DNA of 64,000 bases from an uncultured Bacilli bacterium (lineage in GTDB: Bacteria > Bacillota_I > Bacilli_A > ML615J-28 > CAG-313). This document shows, in pieces, positions 16,223-26,392 of this stretch. The stretch lies in NCBI GenBank assembly GCA_934140285.1, contig CAKPBI010000003.1, positions 62,001 to 126,000 of the forward strand, in the 5' to 3' direction. Position 1 is the first letter of the stretch. Each line of letters opens with the position of its first letter. The notes beneath the pieces were generated by a model. That model was not told where the DNA came from and ran no database searches. It saw only the letters and a program-made list of their open reading frames with translations. Position numbers and translations under genes: made by a program.

Positions 16223-19200
16223 ATGAAAAGAAACAAAAAAATTTATTTCACTACTAATGCAAAACATCTAGGTATGTTTTCAAAAATAGTTATTATTGTT
16301 CTTGTTATAGGCATGTTATTTAGTCACATAAATTTTGCTGCTTTTGCGGCAATGATGCCTAAAGAAACAAACAATATTGAAGCAACAGAAGATGCAACAA
16401 GAGATTTATCGAAATTAAAAAGAATAGAAGAAATTGAATATTTAAGAACACCAGACTCAAAGACGTATTTAAAAGAAAATGGTTTACTTGAGACTGATGT
16501 ATATGGAGAAATTATTCACTATTTAGAAAATGGTGTTTATAAAGAGATTGACAATACTTTAGAATTAATAAATAATACATATGTTAATAAGGCAAATAGT
16601 TATTTATTTAGTTTACCTAAAGTGTTAGACAATAACAAAAAAATATCACTTAAGTATAAAGACAAAGAGATTAAACTTTATTATGATTATAGTAACATTC
16701 AAGGAATACTTCAAAATAGTATTTCAAGAAACAAAACAAATCTAAAAGATGAAATTTCTTATCAAATTAGTAACAATGAAAAATTACAATATATTTTAAA
16801 ACAAAACTCAATCAAAGAAAATATAATTTTGAATAGTTATATAGAAAATTATTCATATTCATATTTCATTGATACTTCACTTAGACTTGAAAGAATAGGA
16901 AATGAAATACATTTCTTTGATGGTCTTGAAGAAGTATTTGTGATGAATGAGTATTATATGTTTGATGCAAACAATCAAGAATCAAATGATATTGATTTTA
17001 ATATTGAAGTTATTGATAGTGATACATATAAAATAATTGTAACTCCAAGTAATACATTTTTAAGTGGAGCTACGTATCCAGTAGTAATTGATCCAGAAAT
17101 TACTTTAACTGATGGGGGATTAATAGATGGTATCACAAGTCTTTATTCAATAGATAAAGCAGCAAATACAAATACTTTTTTAACACTTGGTTCTTTTAGT
17201 CTTGCCAATAGAAATGCATCAATTAGTACAGATGATTTAATTGCAAATTTGCATGTGTATATTCCAAGAGAATATACAACATCAGTTGGCAATATAATTA
17301 CTAGAAATCAATTAATGTATGCAAGTATTACACTAACAACTATATCAACAAATGCTACTAGTGATACAAAAGTAAAAATGAAGTATGATGGCAATATAAT
17401 TGATGAAGTTACATTTCATAACACAAGTGTATTTAATCACAAATTTAACATAATAGATGCATTAAATGAAAAAATAGAAGCATTTGCAACTAATGACATA
17501 TATATGTCTTTTGAATTGTATCTTGATGGAGCAAGTAACACTGAAGTAACCTATTCCTTAGGATGGGATTTAGGAGGAGATAAACCTTTAATTACTTTAG
17601 GATATTTAGATGATGCTGGATTAAGTGATTATTATACATATGAAGAACTTCCATTAGATAATGAATCAAGTATATATTTAGCTCATAATAGTGGTAATTT
17701 AACTTATATTTTTAATGATTATACAGATAATAATTTACTTAATCTTTCACACATATATAATGCAAATAGAAAATATAATGAAAGCATTTATGGAAATGGA
17801 TTTAATATAAGTTATAATGAAAAGTTATCTTTGAACTACTCGAATATTATTCTAACTCTTGGAAGTGGTAGGAATGTAATATTCTACCCAACAAACCAAA
17901 ACAAAACAGAATATATAGCAACTGATGGTAGTGGTGATACTTTAATAAAAAAATTCAATCAAAACAACGAAATTATTGGCTATGAAATAGCAAGTGGTGG
18001 TGGAATAAAACTGTATAATAGTATTGGTAAACTTACCAAGATCTATGTTGATGAAAGTGAAAGAGTTGATGGTATTTGGAATACCGATGCCAAGCAAATT
18101 ACTTTATTATATAGTGATAATAATGTTTTGGAACAAGTTATAGATTCATATGGGAATAAAATTTATTTCACTTACAGTACTATTGCAAATGATCCAAGTA
18201 GTTCACAAGTTGGAATAGCATATCTATCATACATTGAAGTATATAAAATGGATAGTGAACAAGAAATTAATTTAGCAAGTAGAGTTGAATTTGAGTATAT
18301 GCAAGGGGCTTTAATTGCAATAGGTAATTATAAAAACAGTTCGAGTGCAGATTATACATATTTTAATTATAATAGTAAAGGACATATAGAACGCATTTAT
18401 AAAAATGGAAATGGTTATAATTTTACTTATGATAATAAAAATAGAATATTAAAAGCTAAAATATATAGTTCAAGTTTTACTAATGGAGATTATATAGACT
18501 TTACATATAGCAAAAATGGAAAGAAAACAATTGTAACTACTGGAACCGGACAAAAGACAACATATACATTTGATAGTTATTATCACACTAATTCTATAGA
18601 AGATAGTAATGGATATACGACATTTTATAAATATGAAGATATATTTTTTGATGAAAATGGTAATACTATAACTTCACCAAATTATAAAAAGAATCATGCT
18701 GTAAAAGTGCAATCGAATAGTTTCAAGAATGTAATAAACCCTATTGTAAATCATGGTTTTGAAGTTATAACAAGTGGTAGTATTTATGGATGGACAAAAA
18801 ATGTTACTAGTGGTTCAAGTGCAAGTATTGAAACAAATTCATATTTATATGGATCTAAAGTATTAAAACTTTATAAATCCACAAGTGGTGTGGCACAAGT
18901 ATATCAAGATATTGATGTTAAGAATGAAACTGAATATATAGTAACAGGATATATAAAAAATGTTAATAATAATGGAACTGGAGCATATATTGATGTTTCT
19001 GGAATAAATGGAACAATTACAACTATACAAAAAAGTGGCAATATAAAAAATTCAAAAGATTTCTATAAATTTGAATATAAGTTTAAAGCAAATTATACAG
19101 GAAAAGCTAGGATAACACTTGTCAATGCTTCATCTGGTTATTCATATTTTGATAATATTCAAATTAATACTAATTATATAGATACTAGATATAATTATTT

Positions 19201-22200
19201 GGAAAATTCATCATTTGAGAATACTGATATTGGCTCTTGGGGTGGAAGTAATTATAGCATTATATCAAATGATGATAAATTTAATGAAAATTGTGGTTTA
19301 AAATCATTAAAACTTTTAACAAATGGTACTATTAGCCAAACTATAAATTCTCCAGGTTTAAAAGGCGATACATTTGTGTTTGGTGGATATGCATTATATG
19401 AAAATTATACTGGCAATGTAACTGTAAGATTAACTTTAGTAAAAGAAAATGGTATAGAAACAAATGTTTTTACCTTTGAAAATTCTGATATTAATGCAAG
19501 TTATATGATGGCACGTATTACCGCAACAGAGAATTACCAGTCTATAAAATTAGAAATTACGAATAATTCTTCTAGTAGTTATGCTTATCTTGATAACCTT
19601 GCTGTTTATAAAGAAGGTTATGGAATCAATATTACTTATAATGATGAAGGATATAAAGAAGAAGAGTATAACGAAGTTACAGATGAATTATCAGAATATG
19701 AATATGATGTAGATGGTAAACTAATAACAATTAATAAAACTAGTAGTTCGTCTTCAACTAATTCTAAAACTGATACAACAAATATATCTTATGATAATAA
19801 AGGTAATATTAGTTCGATTACTAATAAAAACATCGTATCTAGTTATACCACTGATAGTGATGGTAATATAACAAAAATTGAATCTGAAACTTCTGGTAGT
19901 GAGATAAAATACTATTATGGATCTACAACATACACACCTGATGGACTATATCCAAAAACAACAAAAGATGTATTTGGCAACATTACTACTTCAACATACG
20001 ATTATATTACAGGTCTAGTTAAAAAAATTATTGACTCTGATGGCGTATTTAAAGAATACGAATATGATAAAAATGGTAATATTACGCAACTAATAAATGG
20101 TAAAGGAACAAATAAAAGAACTATTACTTATACTTATGATGTACATGGCAATATTACAAGCATAACAAGTGAAGGCTTAACATATACTTTTACATATAAT
20201 AGTCATAATGATATTAAAACTATTTCAGTTGGTGGAGAACTATTAGTTACAAATAACTATCAAAATGAATCTAGTTCCAGTGAAATATATACAGGTGATA
20301 TTGAAAGTACAACTTATAATTATGGAACAATATATTTTGAATATGATGAAGAAGGTAGAGTAAAATCAATTAGCGAAAAATCAAAAAATGGAGAACTTTT
20401 AAAAGTATTAGAATATACATACAATGATTATTCAGAAATTGCTTCATATACTGATTATAAAGAAGGTGTAACATATTACTATAATTATGACTATCAAAAT
20501 AGATTGATTAATGTTAATGCAACAAACGGAAATACTATTACTTATGAATATGATGAAAGTAGTAGACTTATTAAAAAGACAAATATTAATGGTAGTAATA
20601 CATATGGATATAGCAATGTATCTATAACTGATGAAGAAAATGAAAAATTAATTAGTGAGAATTTATCAAACAGGTTTAATATTAATTATGTATATTCAAA
20701 TGACTCATTTGCACAACTTGGAACAATAAGTTACTTTATCCAAACAAACTCTATAAATAAAAATTATACGTATGAAACAACAATTCTTGATGGCACAACT
20801 TATTATACTGGAAGAGTAAAATCATTTGAGTATATAAGTGGAAACAATCAACTAATGAAGTATGTTTACACTTATGATAAAAATAATAATATAACAAATA
20901 TAATGGGATATGAGAATAATGTTCTTGTATATCAAGAGGATAATACATATGATATTTATAATCAATTAATAATGCAATGTGTGCTTGTTAATGATAAAGA
21001 AATAAGAAATGAATATTTGTATGATGCTAGAGGTAATATTTTAAATTATAATGTTACTGATAGTAGAACAGAACAGATATTATATGGGTATGATTTTTAC
21101 TATAGTCAAACTGGAAATAAAAATAAACTAGTTAAAATGGAATCAATAACAACAGATGAAGAATATAACATAGAGTATTCAGCAAATGGTGAACCTAGTT
21201 TATATCTTGGATGGACTATTGCATATGATATGAAAAATATTACTACTCTTTTAAATAGTAATTATGAAATTAATTACGCTTATAATGCAAGTGGCATAAG
21301 AACTTCCAAAGTAGTAACAAAAAATAATAGTACAACAACAACCCAATATATTTTAGATGGAACAAATATTATTAAAGAAATTAGAAGTGGTGAAAATAAT
21401 GCAACTTTACAATACTTCTATGATTCAAATAATGAAATTGTTGGATTTACATATAATAATGTTAAATATTTATATTTAAAGAATCTTCAAAACGATATTA
21501 TAGGAATTGTTGACAGCAATAATAATATTGTGGTAAAATATTATTACAATGCATATGGTAGAATAATTAATAAAGTAGATACTTCAGGAATTAATTTAAG
21601 TGATATTAATCCATTTAGATATCGTGGTTACTATCAAGATGATGAAACAGGATGGTACTATCTAAATAGTAGATATTATGATATAGAAACATTTAGATTT
21701 ATAACAATGGATGATGTTGATTATCTTGGTGCAAGTGGAAGTGTATTAAGTTATAACCTTTATAGCTATTGTGAAAATAATCCTGTTAATAATGTAGATT
21801 ATAATGGAAATGCTATTACTCCTGCTAATATTATTGGTGCTGCTATTGGTGTAGTGCTTGGTGCAGTCGGTGGATATTTTTTGAGCAGATATTTAGCTGA
21901 TCAGCTGAAATTATCTGGATGGAAAAGAAAAATATTTATCATTGGAATTACAACAGTTATTTCTGCTGCTGCAGGTGTAATAGGATATTTTATAGGTCCC
22001 TATGTTCAAAAAGCAGCAACGAAAGTTATTAATAGTTTTAAGGCCTTAATAAAAAAAGTAGGATTTAGAAGCAGAGGATCAACAGGTAGAACTGTAGCTA
22101 ATTCTTTAAAAGAAAAGCTAGCTATGGAAGAAGTTAAATCTGCAGCTAAAGCTGGCAAACGATTAGGAAAAGTTATAATGCGTAATTTGACTGATCCAAG

Positions 22201-22312
22201 ATGGCTTTCTAGCGAAGGCTGGGTCAAATATGCAATAAAATTTGGTCCTATAGAGATTCACTATGTTTATAATGAAATTTTAGACATATTCGATGATTTT
22301 AAATTTAAATAA
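16223..22312 (+). CDS. Secreted RHS/YD-repeat polymorphic toxin, 2029 aa
   Basis: Starts after AAGGAG with a signal peptide (basic N-terminus, hydrophobic residues about 19-42, AFAA cleavage region). Residues about 290-450 look like a DNRLRE-type wall-protein domain. Two carbohydrate-binding-like modules lie at about 840-985 and 990-1132 (NHGFE..., ENSSFENTD...). YD repeats cover about 630-810 and 1136-1780. The RHS core NPFRYRGYYQDDETGWYY lies at about 1795. Behind it the C-terminal about 165 residues start with two membrane segments and end in a small basic domain (DPRWLSSEGWVKYA, IEIHY, DDFKFK) that fits polymorphic-toxin RNase tips. A signal-bearing toxin between TerL and portal is prophage cargo. 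Confidence 0.85.
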   Translation: MKRNKKIYFTTNAKHLGMFSKIVIIVLVIGMLFSHINFAAFAAMMPKETNNIEATEDATRDLSKLKRIEEIEYLRTPDSKTYLKENGLLETDVYGEIIHYLENGVYKEIDNTLELINNTYVNKANSYLFSLPKVLDNNKKISLKYKDKEIKLYYDYSNIQGILQNSISRNKTNLKDEISYQISNNEKLQYILKQNSIKENIILNSYIENYSYSYFIDTSLRLERIGNEIHFFDGLEEVFVMNEYYMFDANNQESNDIDFNIEVIDSDTYKIIVTPSNTFLSGATYPVVIDPEITLTDGGLIDGITSLYSIDKAANTNTFLTLGSFSLANRNASISTDDLIANLHVYIPREYTTSVGNIITRNQLMYASITLTTISTNATSDTKVKMKYDGNIIDEVTFHNTSVFNHKFNIIDALNEKIEAFATNDIYMSFELYLDGASNTEVTYSLGWDLGGDKPLITLGYLDDAGLSDYYTYEELPLDNESSIYLAHNSGNLTYIFNDYTDNNLLNLSHIYNANRKYNESIYGNGFNISYNEKLSLNYSNIILTLGSGRNVIFYPTNQNKTEYIATDGSGDTLIKKFNQNNEIIGYEIASGGGIKLYNSIGKLTKIYVDESERVDGIWNTDAKQITLLYSDNNVLEQVIDSYGNKIYFTYSTIANDPSSSQVGIAYLSYIEVYKMDSEQEINLASRVEFEYMQGALIAIGNYKNSSSADYTYFNYNSKGHIERIYKNGNGYNFTYDNKNRILKAKIYSSSFTNGDYIDFTYSKNGKKTIVTTGTGQKTTYTFDSYYHTNSIEDSNGYTTFYKYEDIFFDENGNTITSPNYKKNHAVKVQSNSFKNVINPIVNHGFEVITSGSIYGWTKNVTSGSSASIETNSYLYGSKVLKLYKSTSGVAQVYQDIDVKNETEYIVTGYIKNVNNNGTGAYIDVSGINGTITTIQKSGNIKNSKDFYKFEYKFKANYTGKARITLVNASSGYSYFDNIQINTNYIDTRYNYLENSSFENTDIGSWGGSNYSIISNDDKFNENCGLKSLKLLTNGTISQTINSPGLKGDTFVFGGYALYENYTGNVTVRLTLVKENGIETNVFTFENSDINASYMMARITATENYQSIKLEITNNSSSSYAYLDNLAVYKEGYGINITYNDEGYKEEEYNEVTDELSEYEYDVDGKLITINKTSSSSSTNSKTDTTNISYDNKGNISSITNKNIVSSYTTDSDGNITKIESETSGSEIKYYYGSTTYTPDGLYPKTTKDVFGNITTSTYDYITGLVKKIIDSDGVFKEYEYDKNGNITQLINGKGTNKRTITYTYDVHGNITSITSEGLTYTFTYNSHNDIKTISVGGELLVTNNYQNESSSSEIYTGDIESTTYNYGTIYFEYDEEGRVKSISEKSKNGELLKVLEYTYNDYSEIASYTDYKEGVTYYYNYDYQNRLINVNATNGNTITYEYDESSRLIKKTNINGSNTYGYSNVSITDEENEKLISENLSNRFNINYVYSNDSFAQLGTISYFIQTNSINKNYTYETTILDGTTYYTGRVKSFEYISGNNQLMKYVYTYDKNNNITNIMGYENNVLVYQEDNTYDIYNQLIMQCVLVNDKEIRNEYLYDARGNILNYNVTDSRTEQILYGYDFYYSQTGNKNKLVKMESITTDEEYNIEYSANGEPSLYLGWTIAYDMKNITTLLNSNYEINYAYNASGIRTSKVVTKNNSTTTTQYILDGTNIIKEIRSGENNATLQYFYDSNNEIVGFTYNNVKYLYLKNLQNDIIGIVDSNNNIVVKYYYNAYGRIINKVDTSGINLSDINPFRYRGYYQDDETGWYYLNSRYYDIETFRFITMDDVDYLGASGSVLSYNLYSYCENNPVNNVDYNGNAITPANIIGAAIGVVLGAVGGYFLSRYLADQLKLSGWKRKIFIIGITTVISAAAGVIGYFIGPYVQKAATKVINSFKALIKKVGFRSRGSTGRTVANSLKEKLAMEEVKSAAKAGKRLGKVIMRNLTDPRWLSSEGWVKYAIKFGPIEIHYVYNEILDIFDDFKFK

Positions 22313-22325
22313 GAGGTGCTTTGTA

Positions 22326-22742
22326 ATGAATGTTAAATGTATAAATAATATTACTTATGAGTTTGAATTAATAGGGTTAAATGATATAGATGGAGATCCT
22401 ATTATATCTAATTATTACAATAATATTGGCGAAAAATGCACCTATTCTATTGATGTTGATGAATGTTATAATGTTTATGCCATAGCAATGATAAACAATG
22501 AACTTCATTATTTATTAATTGGAAATCTTGGATATCCACAATTTTATAAAGTAAAGTTATTTGAAATCGTTGAAAATGATATATATGATTTAAATATTGT
22601 TAAAACCTTTGATAATGAATTTATATCATATTTGATAACTAATGATTATTTATCAAATATAGAAACTATTAAAAAAATTATTAGAAGAGATGATGAGGAA
22701 TTATTAAGGTTTTATAATTACATTAAAATTAAAAAAATATAA
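22326..22742 (+). CDS. Probable immunity protein for the RHS toxin
   Basis: 138 aa from ATG 22326 (AAGAGGTGC ribosome site), 13 bp after the toxin stop. It is acidic and cytoplasmic, with no recognised family. Its position directly behind a toxin tip, small size and acidity are the standard signs of an immunity gene. A terminator follows, closing the cargo unit. The function is inferred from position only. Confidence 0.6.
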   Translation: MNVKCINNITYEFELIGLNDIDGDPIISNYYNNIGEKCTYSIDVDECYNVYAIAMINNELHYLLIGNLGYPQFYKVKLFEIVENDIYDLNIVKTFDNEFISYLITNDYLSNIETIKKIIRRDDEELLRFYNYIKIKKI

Positions 22743-22814
22743 AATCAAATTGATTATATTGAATTATTATATTAATGACTAGTTTTAATAATAAAGTTTT
22801 ACAGTACTTAAAAA

Positions 22815-22843
22815 AGTAGCGACTAATAATCGTTACTTTTTTC
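22815..22843 (+). terminator. Terminator closing the RHS cargo unit
   Basis: AGTAGCGA (22815-22822) pairs with TCGTTACT (22830-22837), followed by TTTTT. It stands between the immunity gene and the ParB/methyltransferase gene. Confidence 0.8.
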
Positions 22844-22855
22844 TATGGAGGAAAC

Positions 22856-24169
22856 ATGCAAATAATAAAAAAGAAAATTGATGAACTCAAACCCGCAAAT
22901 TATAACCCAAGAAAAAATTTAAAACCTGGGGATAAAGAATATGAAAAACTGAAGAAAAGTATAAAAGAATTTGGTTATGTGGAACCAGTAATATACAATA
23001 AAAGAACAGGAATAGTAGTTGGTGGTCACCAAAGGTTAAAAGTGTTAAAAGATTTAGGATATGAAGAAATAGATTGTGTAATAGTAGATTTAGATGAAGC
23101 AAAAGAAAAAGCACTGAACATTGCATTAAACAAAATTAGTGGTGAATGGAATAATAATCTACTTGCTACTCTATTAAAAGAATTAGATGAAGAAGGTTTT
23201 GATGTAACGTTAACAGGCTTTGATTTAGATGAAGCTAAAGAATTATTTGGAAAAGGTTCACTAGAAAATGTTCATGACGATAATTTTGATGGAGAAAAAG
23301 AAATAAACAATATAGAAAACCCAATAACGAAACAAGGAGATTTATGGATATTGGATGATCATAGACTTGTTTGTGGTGATTCAACAAATGATGAATATTA
23401 TAAACTTGTTCTTGATGGAAAGAAAGCAGATTTAATAGAAACTGATCCCCCATACAATATTGATTATGGTGGAACTATATCAGGAGATGGTAGAAATATT
23501 GCCAATGATAATTTATCAGAGGAAGAGTTCTACCATTTTTTATTAGATTTTTATATAGCTAGTTTTGAAAATATAAAAAAGGGAGGACCAATATATGTTT
23601 TTCATTCCACTAAGGAAACAGTAAATTTTATAAAAGCAATGAAAGCATCTGGATTTAAATATTCACAAACACTTGTTTGGTTGAAAAATCATTTCACACT
23701 AGGCAGGCAAGATTATCAATGGATTCATGAACCAATTTTATATGGTTGGAAAGAAGGGATAAGTCACTATTTCATAAATGATAGAACTCTTGCATCAGTA
23801 TTGGAAACAGATCCAGATAACTATAAAAAAATGAATAAAACTGAATTACTTGAAGTAATTAATAATATTTTAAACATACGAACAAGTGTGATTAAAGATA
23901 ATAAACCAAATAGATCGCCAGAGCATCCTACCATGAAGCCAATTACATTATGTGCAAAATTAATATACAACTCATCACTTGAAGGTGACATTGTACTAGA
24001 TCCATTTGGTGGAAGTGGTTCAACACTTATTGCAGCAAGTCAAATTAATAGAAAGGCCTGTTTAATTGAACTCGAACCGAAGTATTGCGATGTTATTGTT
24101 AAAAGATATAAAGAAAACTATCCAGATGCAAAAATAAAACATATAAGAAATGGCGTAGAAATTAAATGA
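22856..24169 (+). CDS. ParB-like nuclease/DNA methyltransferase fusion
   Basis: 437 aa. Residues 1-110 form a ParB N-terminal domain (NYNPRKN, VEPVIYNKR, VVGGHQRL). Then follows an amino-methyltransferase with catalytic DPPYNIDYGG (about 197) and SAM-binding DPFGGSGST (about 382). Motif order IV before I indicates a beta-class N6-adenine or N4-cytosine enzyme. Such fusions are common in Bacillota prophages near the terminase and probably protect phage DNA. The prophage metK gene could feed it SAM. The target sequence is not readable here. Confidence 0.92.
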   Translation: MQIIKKKIDELKPANYNPRKNLKPGDKEYEKLKKSIKEFGYVEPVIYNKRTGIVVGGHQRLKVLKDLGYEEIDCVIVDLDEAKEKALNIALNKISGEWNNNLLATLLKELDEEGFDVTLTGFDLDEAKELFGKGSLENVHDDNFDGEKEINNIENPITKQGDLWILDDHRLVCGDSTNDEYYKLVLDGKKADLIETDPPYNIDYGGTISGDGRNIANDNLSEEEFYHFLLDFYIASFENIKKGGPIYVFHSTKETVNFIKAMKASGFKYSQTLVWLKNHFTLGRQDYQWIHEPILYGWKEGISHYFINDRTLASVLETDPDNYKKMNKTELLEVINNILNIRTSVIKDNKPNRSPEHPTMKPITLCAKLIYNSSLEGDIVLDPFGGSGSTLIAASQINRKACLIELEPKYCDVIVKRYKENYPDAKIKHIRNGVEIK

Positions 24170-24174
24170 ATTGT

Positions 24175-24203
24175 TTGATTTTATTGTTATTATATTGTAT
24201 AAT
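24175..24203 (+). promoter_or_regulatory. Promoter of the pentapeptide cargo unit
   Basis: TTGATT (24175-24180), 17-bp spacer, TATAAT (24198-24203), about 23 bp before the ATG. This gives the unit its own expression inside the late region. Confidence 0.75.
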
Positions 24204-24225
24204 AGTATAAAATGGAGAAGATATT

Positions 24226-24873
24226 ATGTCATTAAAAGCAAAAAACAAGTATATATTTAGTTATAACAATAAGGAAATTAATGGTTCTAAGTATATAAAT
24301 AAAGATTTTGAAAAAACAAATTCTTATTGTAGTAAATTTATCGGAGCACAATTTATAAATACAACATTACGTGCTGCAAAATTTAAATATTGTACTTTTA
24401 TTGATTGTAAATTTATTAATTGTCTTATTATAGGAACTAATTTTAAGGGGTCGAAATTTGAAAAAGTTTTTTTTGAAAAATGTATAATTTCAAGTTGCCC
24501 AATGAATAAAACAAATATTAGTGATACCGTAGTAAAAGATTGTTATATTATAGGTCAAAAAAATATTAAAGGAATAACTAATAACAACTCAACAATAATT
24601 GATAATTATCCTACTTCAGATTTTATATCAAATGAATTATATTCTGTAATTGAATCGCTGAGATCAAATGATATAATAAGGCGTTCTCAAATACTTCATT
24701 GTAAAAAGAAAAAATTAAATACCATATCTATTAAGATATTATTAGAAAAATTTACTGAAGAAGAACTAATTAAATATCTAAAAGAGTTGCCTAATAGTTT
24801 AACTACTCAATTTTATACAGTTAGTTATATAGAGAAAATGTTGACAAAAATTAAGGAAAATGATAAAATATAA
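24226..24873 (+). CDS. Pentapeptide-repeat-like protein
   Basis: 215 aa. Residues about 18-120 show five-residue periodicity with central aromatic or hydrophobic residues (SKFIGAQFINTTLRAAKFKY, FIDCKFINC, TNFKGSKFEK), as in quadrilateral beta-helix proteins. The C-terminal third is helical and lysine-rich. Pentapeptide proteins can mimic DNA and protect gyrase or act in phage exclusion; no such role can be assigned here. It has its own promoter and lies between the methyltransferase and portal genes, so it is likely a lysogenic cargo gene. Confidence 0.7.
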   Translation: MSLKAKNKYIFSYNNKEINGSKYINKDFEKTNSYCSKFIGAQFINTTLRAAKFKYCTFIDCKFINCLIIGTNFKGSKFEKVFFEKCIISSCPMNKTNISDTVVKDCYIIGQKNIKGITNNNSTIIDNYPTSDFISNELYSVIESLRSNDIIRRSQILHCKKKKLNTISIKILLEKFTEEELIKYLKELPNSLTTQFYTVSYIEKMLTKIKENDKI

Positions 24874-24874
24874 A

Positions 24875-24939
24875 TGCCCTGCGTTATCTACTGAGAAACT
24901 GAAACAATATGGTACATGTCTACGGACTGAAGGAGGGCA
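24875..24939 (+). ncRNA. Possible structured leader upstream of a 45-aa ORF
   Basis: TGCCCT (24875-24880) can pair with AGGGCA (24934-24939) around a 53-nt interior, which is richer in GC than its surroundings. It starts immediately after the pentapeptide gene stop. No known RNA family was recognised. It may be an RNA element controlling the small hydrophobic protein. Confidence 0.3.
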
Positions 24940-24970
24940 AATAGTACAATTTATTGTGGAGGTGTTAACA

Positions 24971-25108
24971 ATGGTTAATAATTTATTAGAAAATTTAAAA
25001 TTTTTATTATGTATAATTAAAAAAATATTATATTTTGTTTTAAAAATAATTAAAAAATTTCTAAATATTTCTCAGTTGATAGATAGCGTTAAAATGAATT
25101 ATGAGTAG
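24971..25108 (+). CDS. Small hydrophobic/basic peptide, 45 aa
   Basis: ATG 24971 follows GGAGGTG (24959-24965). The product is a single lysine-punctuated hydrophobic helix (FLLCIIKKILYFVLKIIKK) and could insert in a membrane. Its frame is open upstream to 24860, but that longer reading runs through the structured segment and is less likely. It ends at a terminator. Toxin-like or holin-like action is possible but unproven. Confidence 0.5.
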   Translation: MVNNLLENLKFLLCIIKKILYFVLKIIKKFLNISQLIDSVKMNYE

Positions 25109-25130
25109 TGATTAGTCACTACTTTTTTTT
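25104..25130 (+). terminator. Terminator before the portal gene
   Basis: AGTAGTGA (25104-25111) pairs perfectly with TCACTACT (25116-25123), 4-nt loop, T-run to 25130. It insulates the pentapeptide cargo unit from the head genes. Confidence 0.85.
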
Positions 25131-25144
25131 ATGGAGGTATTAAA

Positions 25145-26392
25145 ATGAGTATATTTAGAAAAAGAGATGGTCCTAAAGAAAAAAGATCAGAACCATCCAA
25201 AGAAATGAAAGATTTTATAAGAGGTGTAGATTTAGATAATCAACTAGGTAATTGTAATAGTGGAGTAAATGTAGATGAATTAAGAGCGATGCAAACATCA
25301 GCTGTATATGCTTGCGTTAAGATACTAGCAGAAACGATAGCAAGTCTTCCATTACATTTATATAAAAAAGGTAAAAATGGAAAAAATGAATTTGCTACAG
25401 AACATCCATTATTTGCATGTCTTTATGATATACCAAATGAAGAGATGACAAGTTTTGAGTTTAGAGAAACAATGATGACATCTCTTTTATTATACGGAAA
25501 CGCATATGCAAGAATAATAAGAAAACGTGGCCATGTAACAGAACTTTGGTATTTAAAACCTGATAGAATGATTGTAGAAAGAGATACATTATCTGGTAAG
25601 ATAAAATATACATATTTAGATGATATTACTAATAAAACTTTCATATATAAGCCAAGTCAAGTATTTCATATAAAGAGTATGACATTTGATGGGGTTAAAG
25701 GGATATCCCCTATTGAAGAAGCAAAAGAAGCTGTGGGTCTAAGTCTGGCAACTGAAGAGTATGGGGCTAAGTTCTTTGGAAATGGAGCAAAACCAGGAGG
25801 AGTACTAGAGCATCCAGGAATATTAAAGGATCCTGAAAAACTAAGAGATAGTTGGAATAAAGTGTATCAAGGAACAAGAAATTCTCATAAAATTGCAGTG
25901 TTAGAAGAAGGCATGAAATATCATACAATTGGAATTGCTCCAGAAGATGCACAATTTTTAGAAACTAGAAAATATCAGTTAAATGAAATATGTAGAATAT
26001 TTAGAGTGCCACCACATTTAGTCGGTGATTTAGAACATGCAACATTTTCCAATATTGAACATCAATCAATAGAATTCGTTCAACATACAATAAGACCTTG
26101 GATAGTGAGATGGGAACAAGAAATTAGCAAATCTTTACTATCAGAAGAAGAAAGAACATTGTATTTTGCAAAATTTAATGTTGATGGTTTGCTTCGTGGT
26201 GATTACAAATCAAGAATGGAAGGGTATGCAGTAGGAAGACAAAATGGATGGTTGTCAATTAACGATATAAGAAAACTTGAAGATATGCCATTAGTAGATA
26301 AGAATCTTGGCGGAGATGATTATTTAGTAAATGGTAATATGATTCCTGCAAGTGTAATAAAACAAAAGGAGGAAGATAAGGATGAATTCTAA
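25145..26392 (+). CDS. Phage portal protein, HK97 family
   Basis: 415 aa, usual length. It has ALPLH-type early motifs (TIASLPLHLYKK), GNAYARIIR and the C-terminal FRVPPHLVGDLEHATFSNIEHQ region typical of HK97 portals. The dodecamer forms the DNA gate and docks the terminase. Start ATG 25145 follows GGAGG. It overlaps the protease gene by 11 bp. Confidence 0.95.
   Translation: MSIFRKRDGPKEKRSEPSKEMKDFIRGVDLDNQLGNCNSGVNVDELRAMQTSAVYACVKILAETIASLPLHLYKKGKNGKNEFATEHPLFACLYDIPNEEMTSFEFRETMMTSLLLYGNAYARIIRKRGHVTELWYLKPDRMIVERDTLSGKIKYTYLDDITNKTFIYKPSQVFHIKSMTFDGVKGISPIEEAKEAVGLSLATEEYGAKFFGNGAKPGGVLEHPGILKDPEKLRDSWNKVYQGTRNSHKIAVLEEGMKYHTIGIAPEDAQFLETRKYQLNEICRIFRVPPHLVGDLEHATFSNIEHQSIEFVQHTIRPWIVRWEQEISKSLLSEEERTLYFAKFNVDGLLRGDYKSRMEGYAVGRQNGWLSINDIRKLEDMPLVDKNLGGDDYLVNGNMIPASVIKQKEEDKDEF

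Noticed and set aside
24860..24970. In-frame N-terminal extension of the 45-aa peptide
   Set aside because: It overlaps the pentapeptide gene and a pairing segment, and has no ribosome site. GGAGGTG fits ATG 24971.
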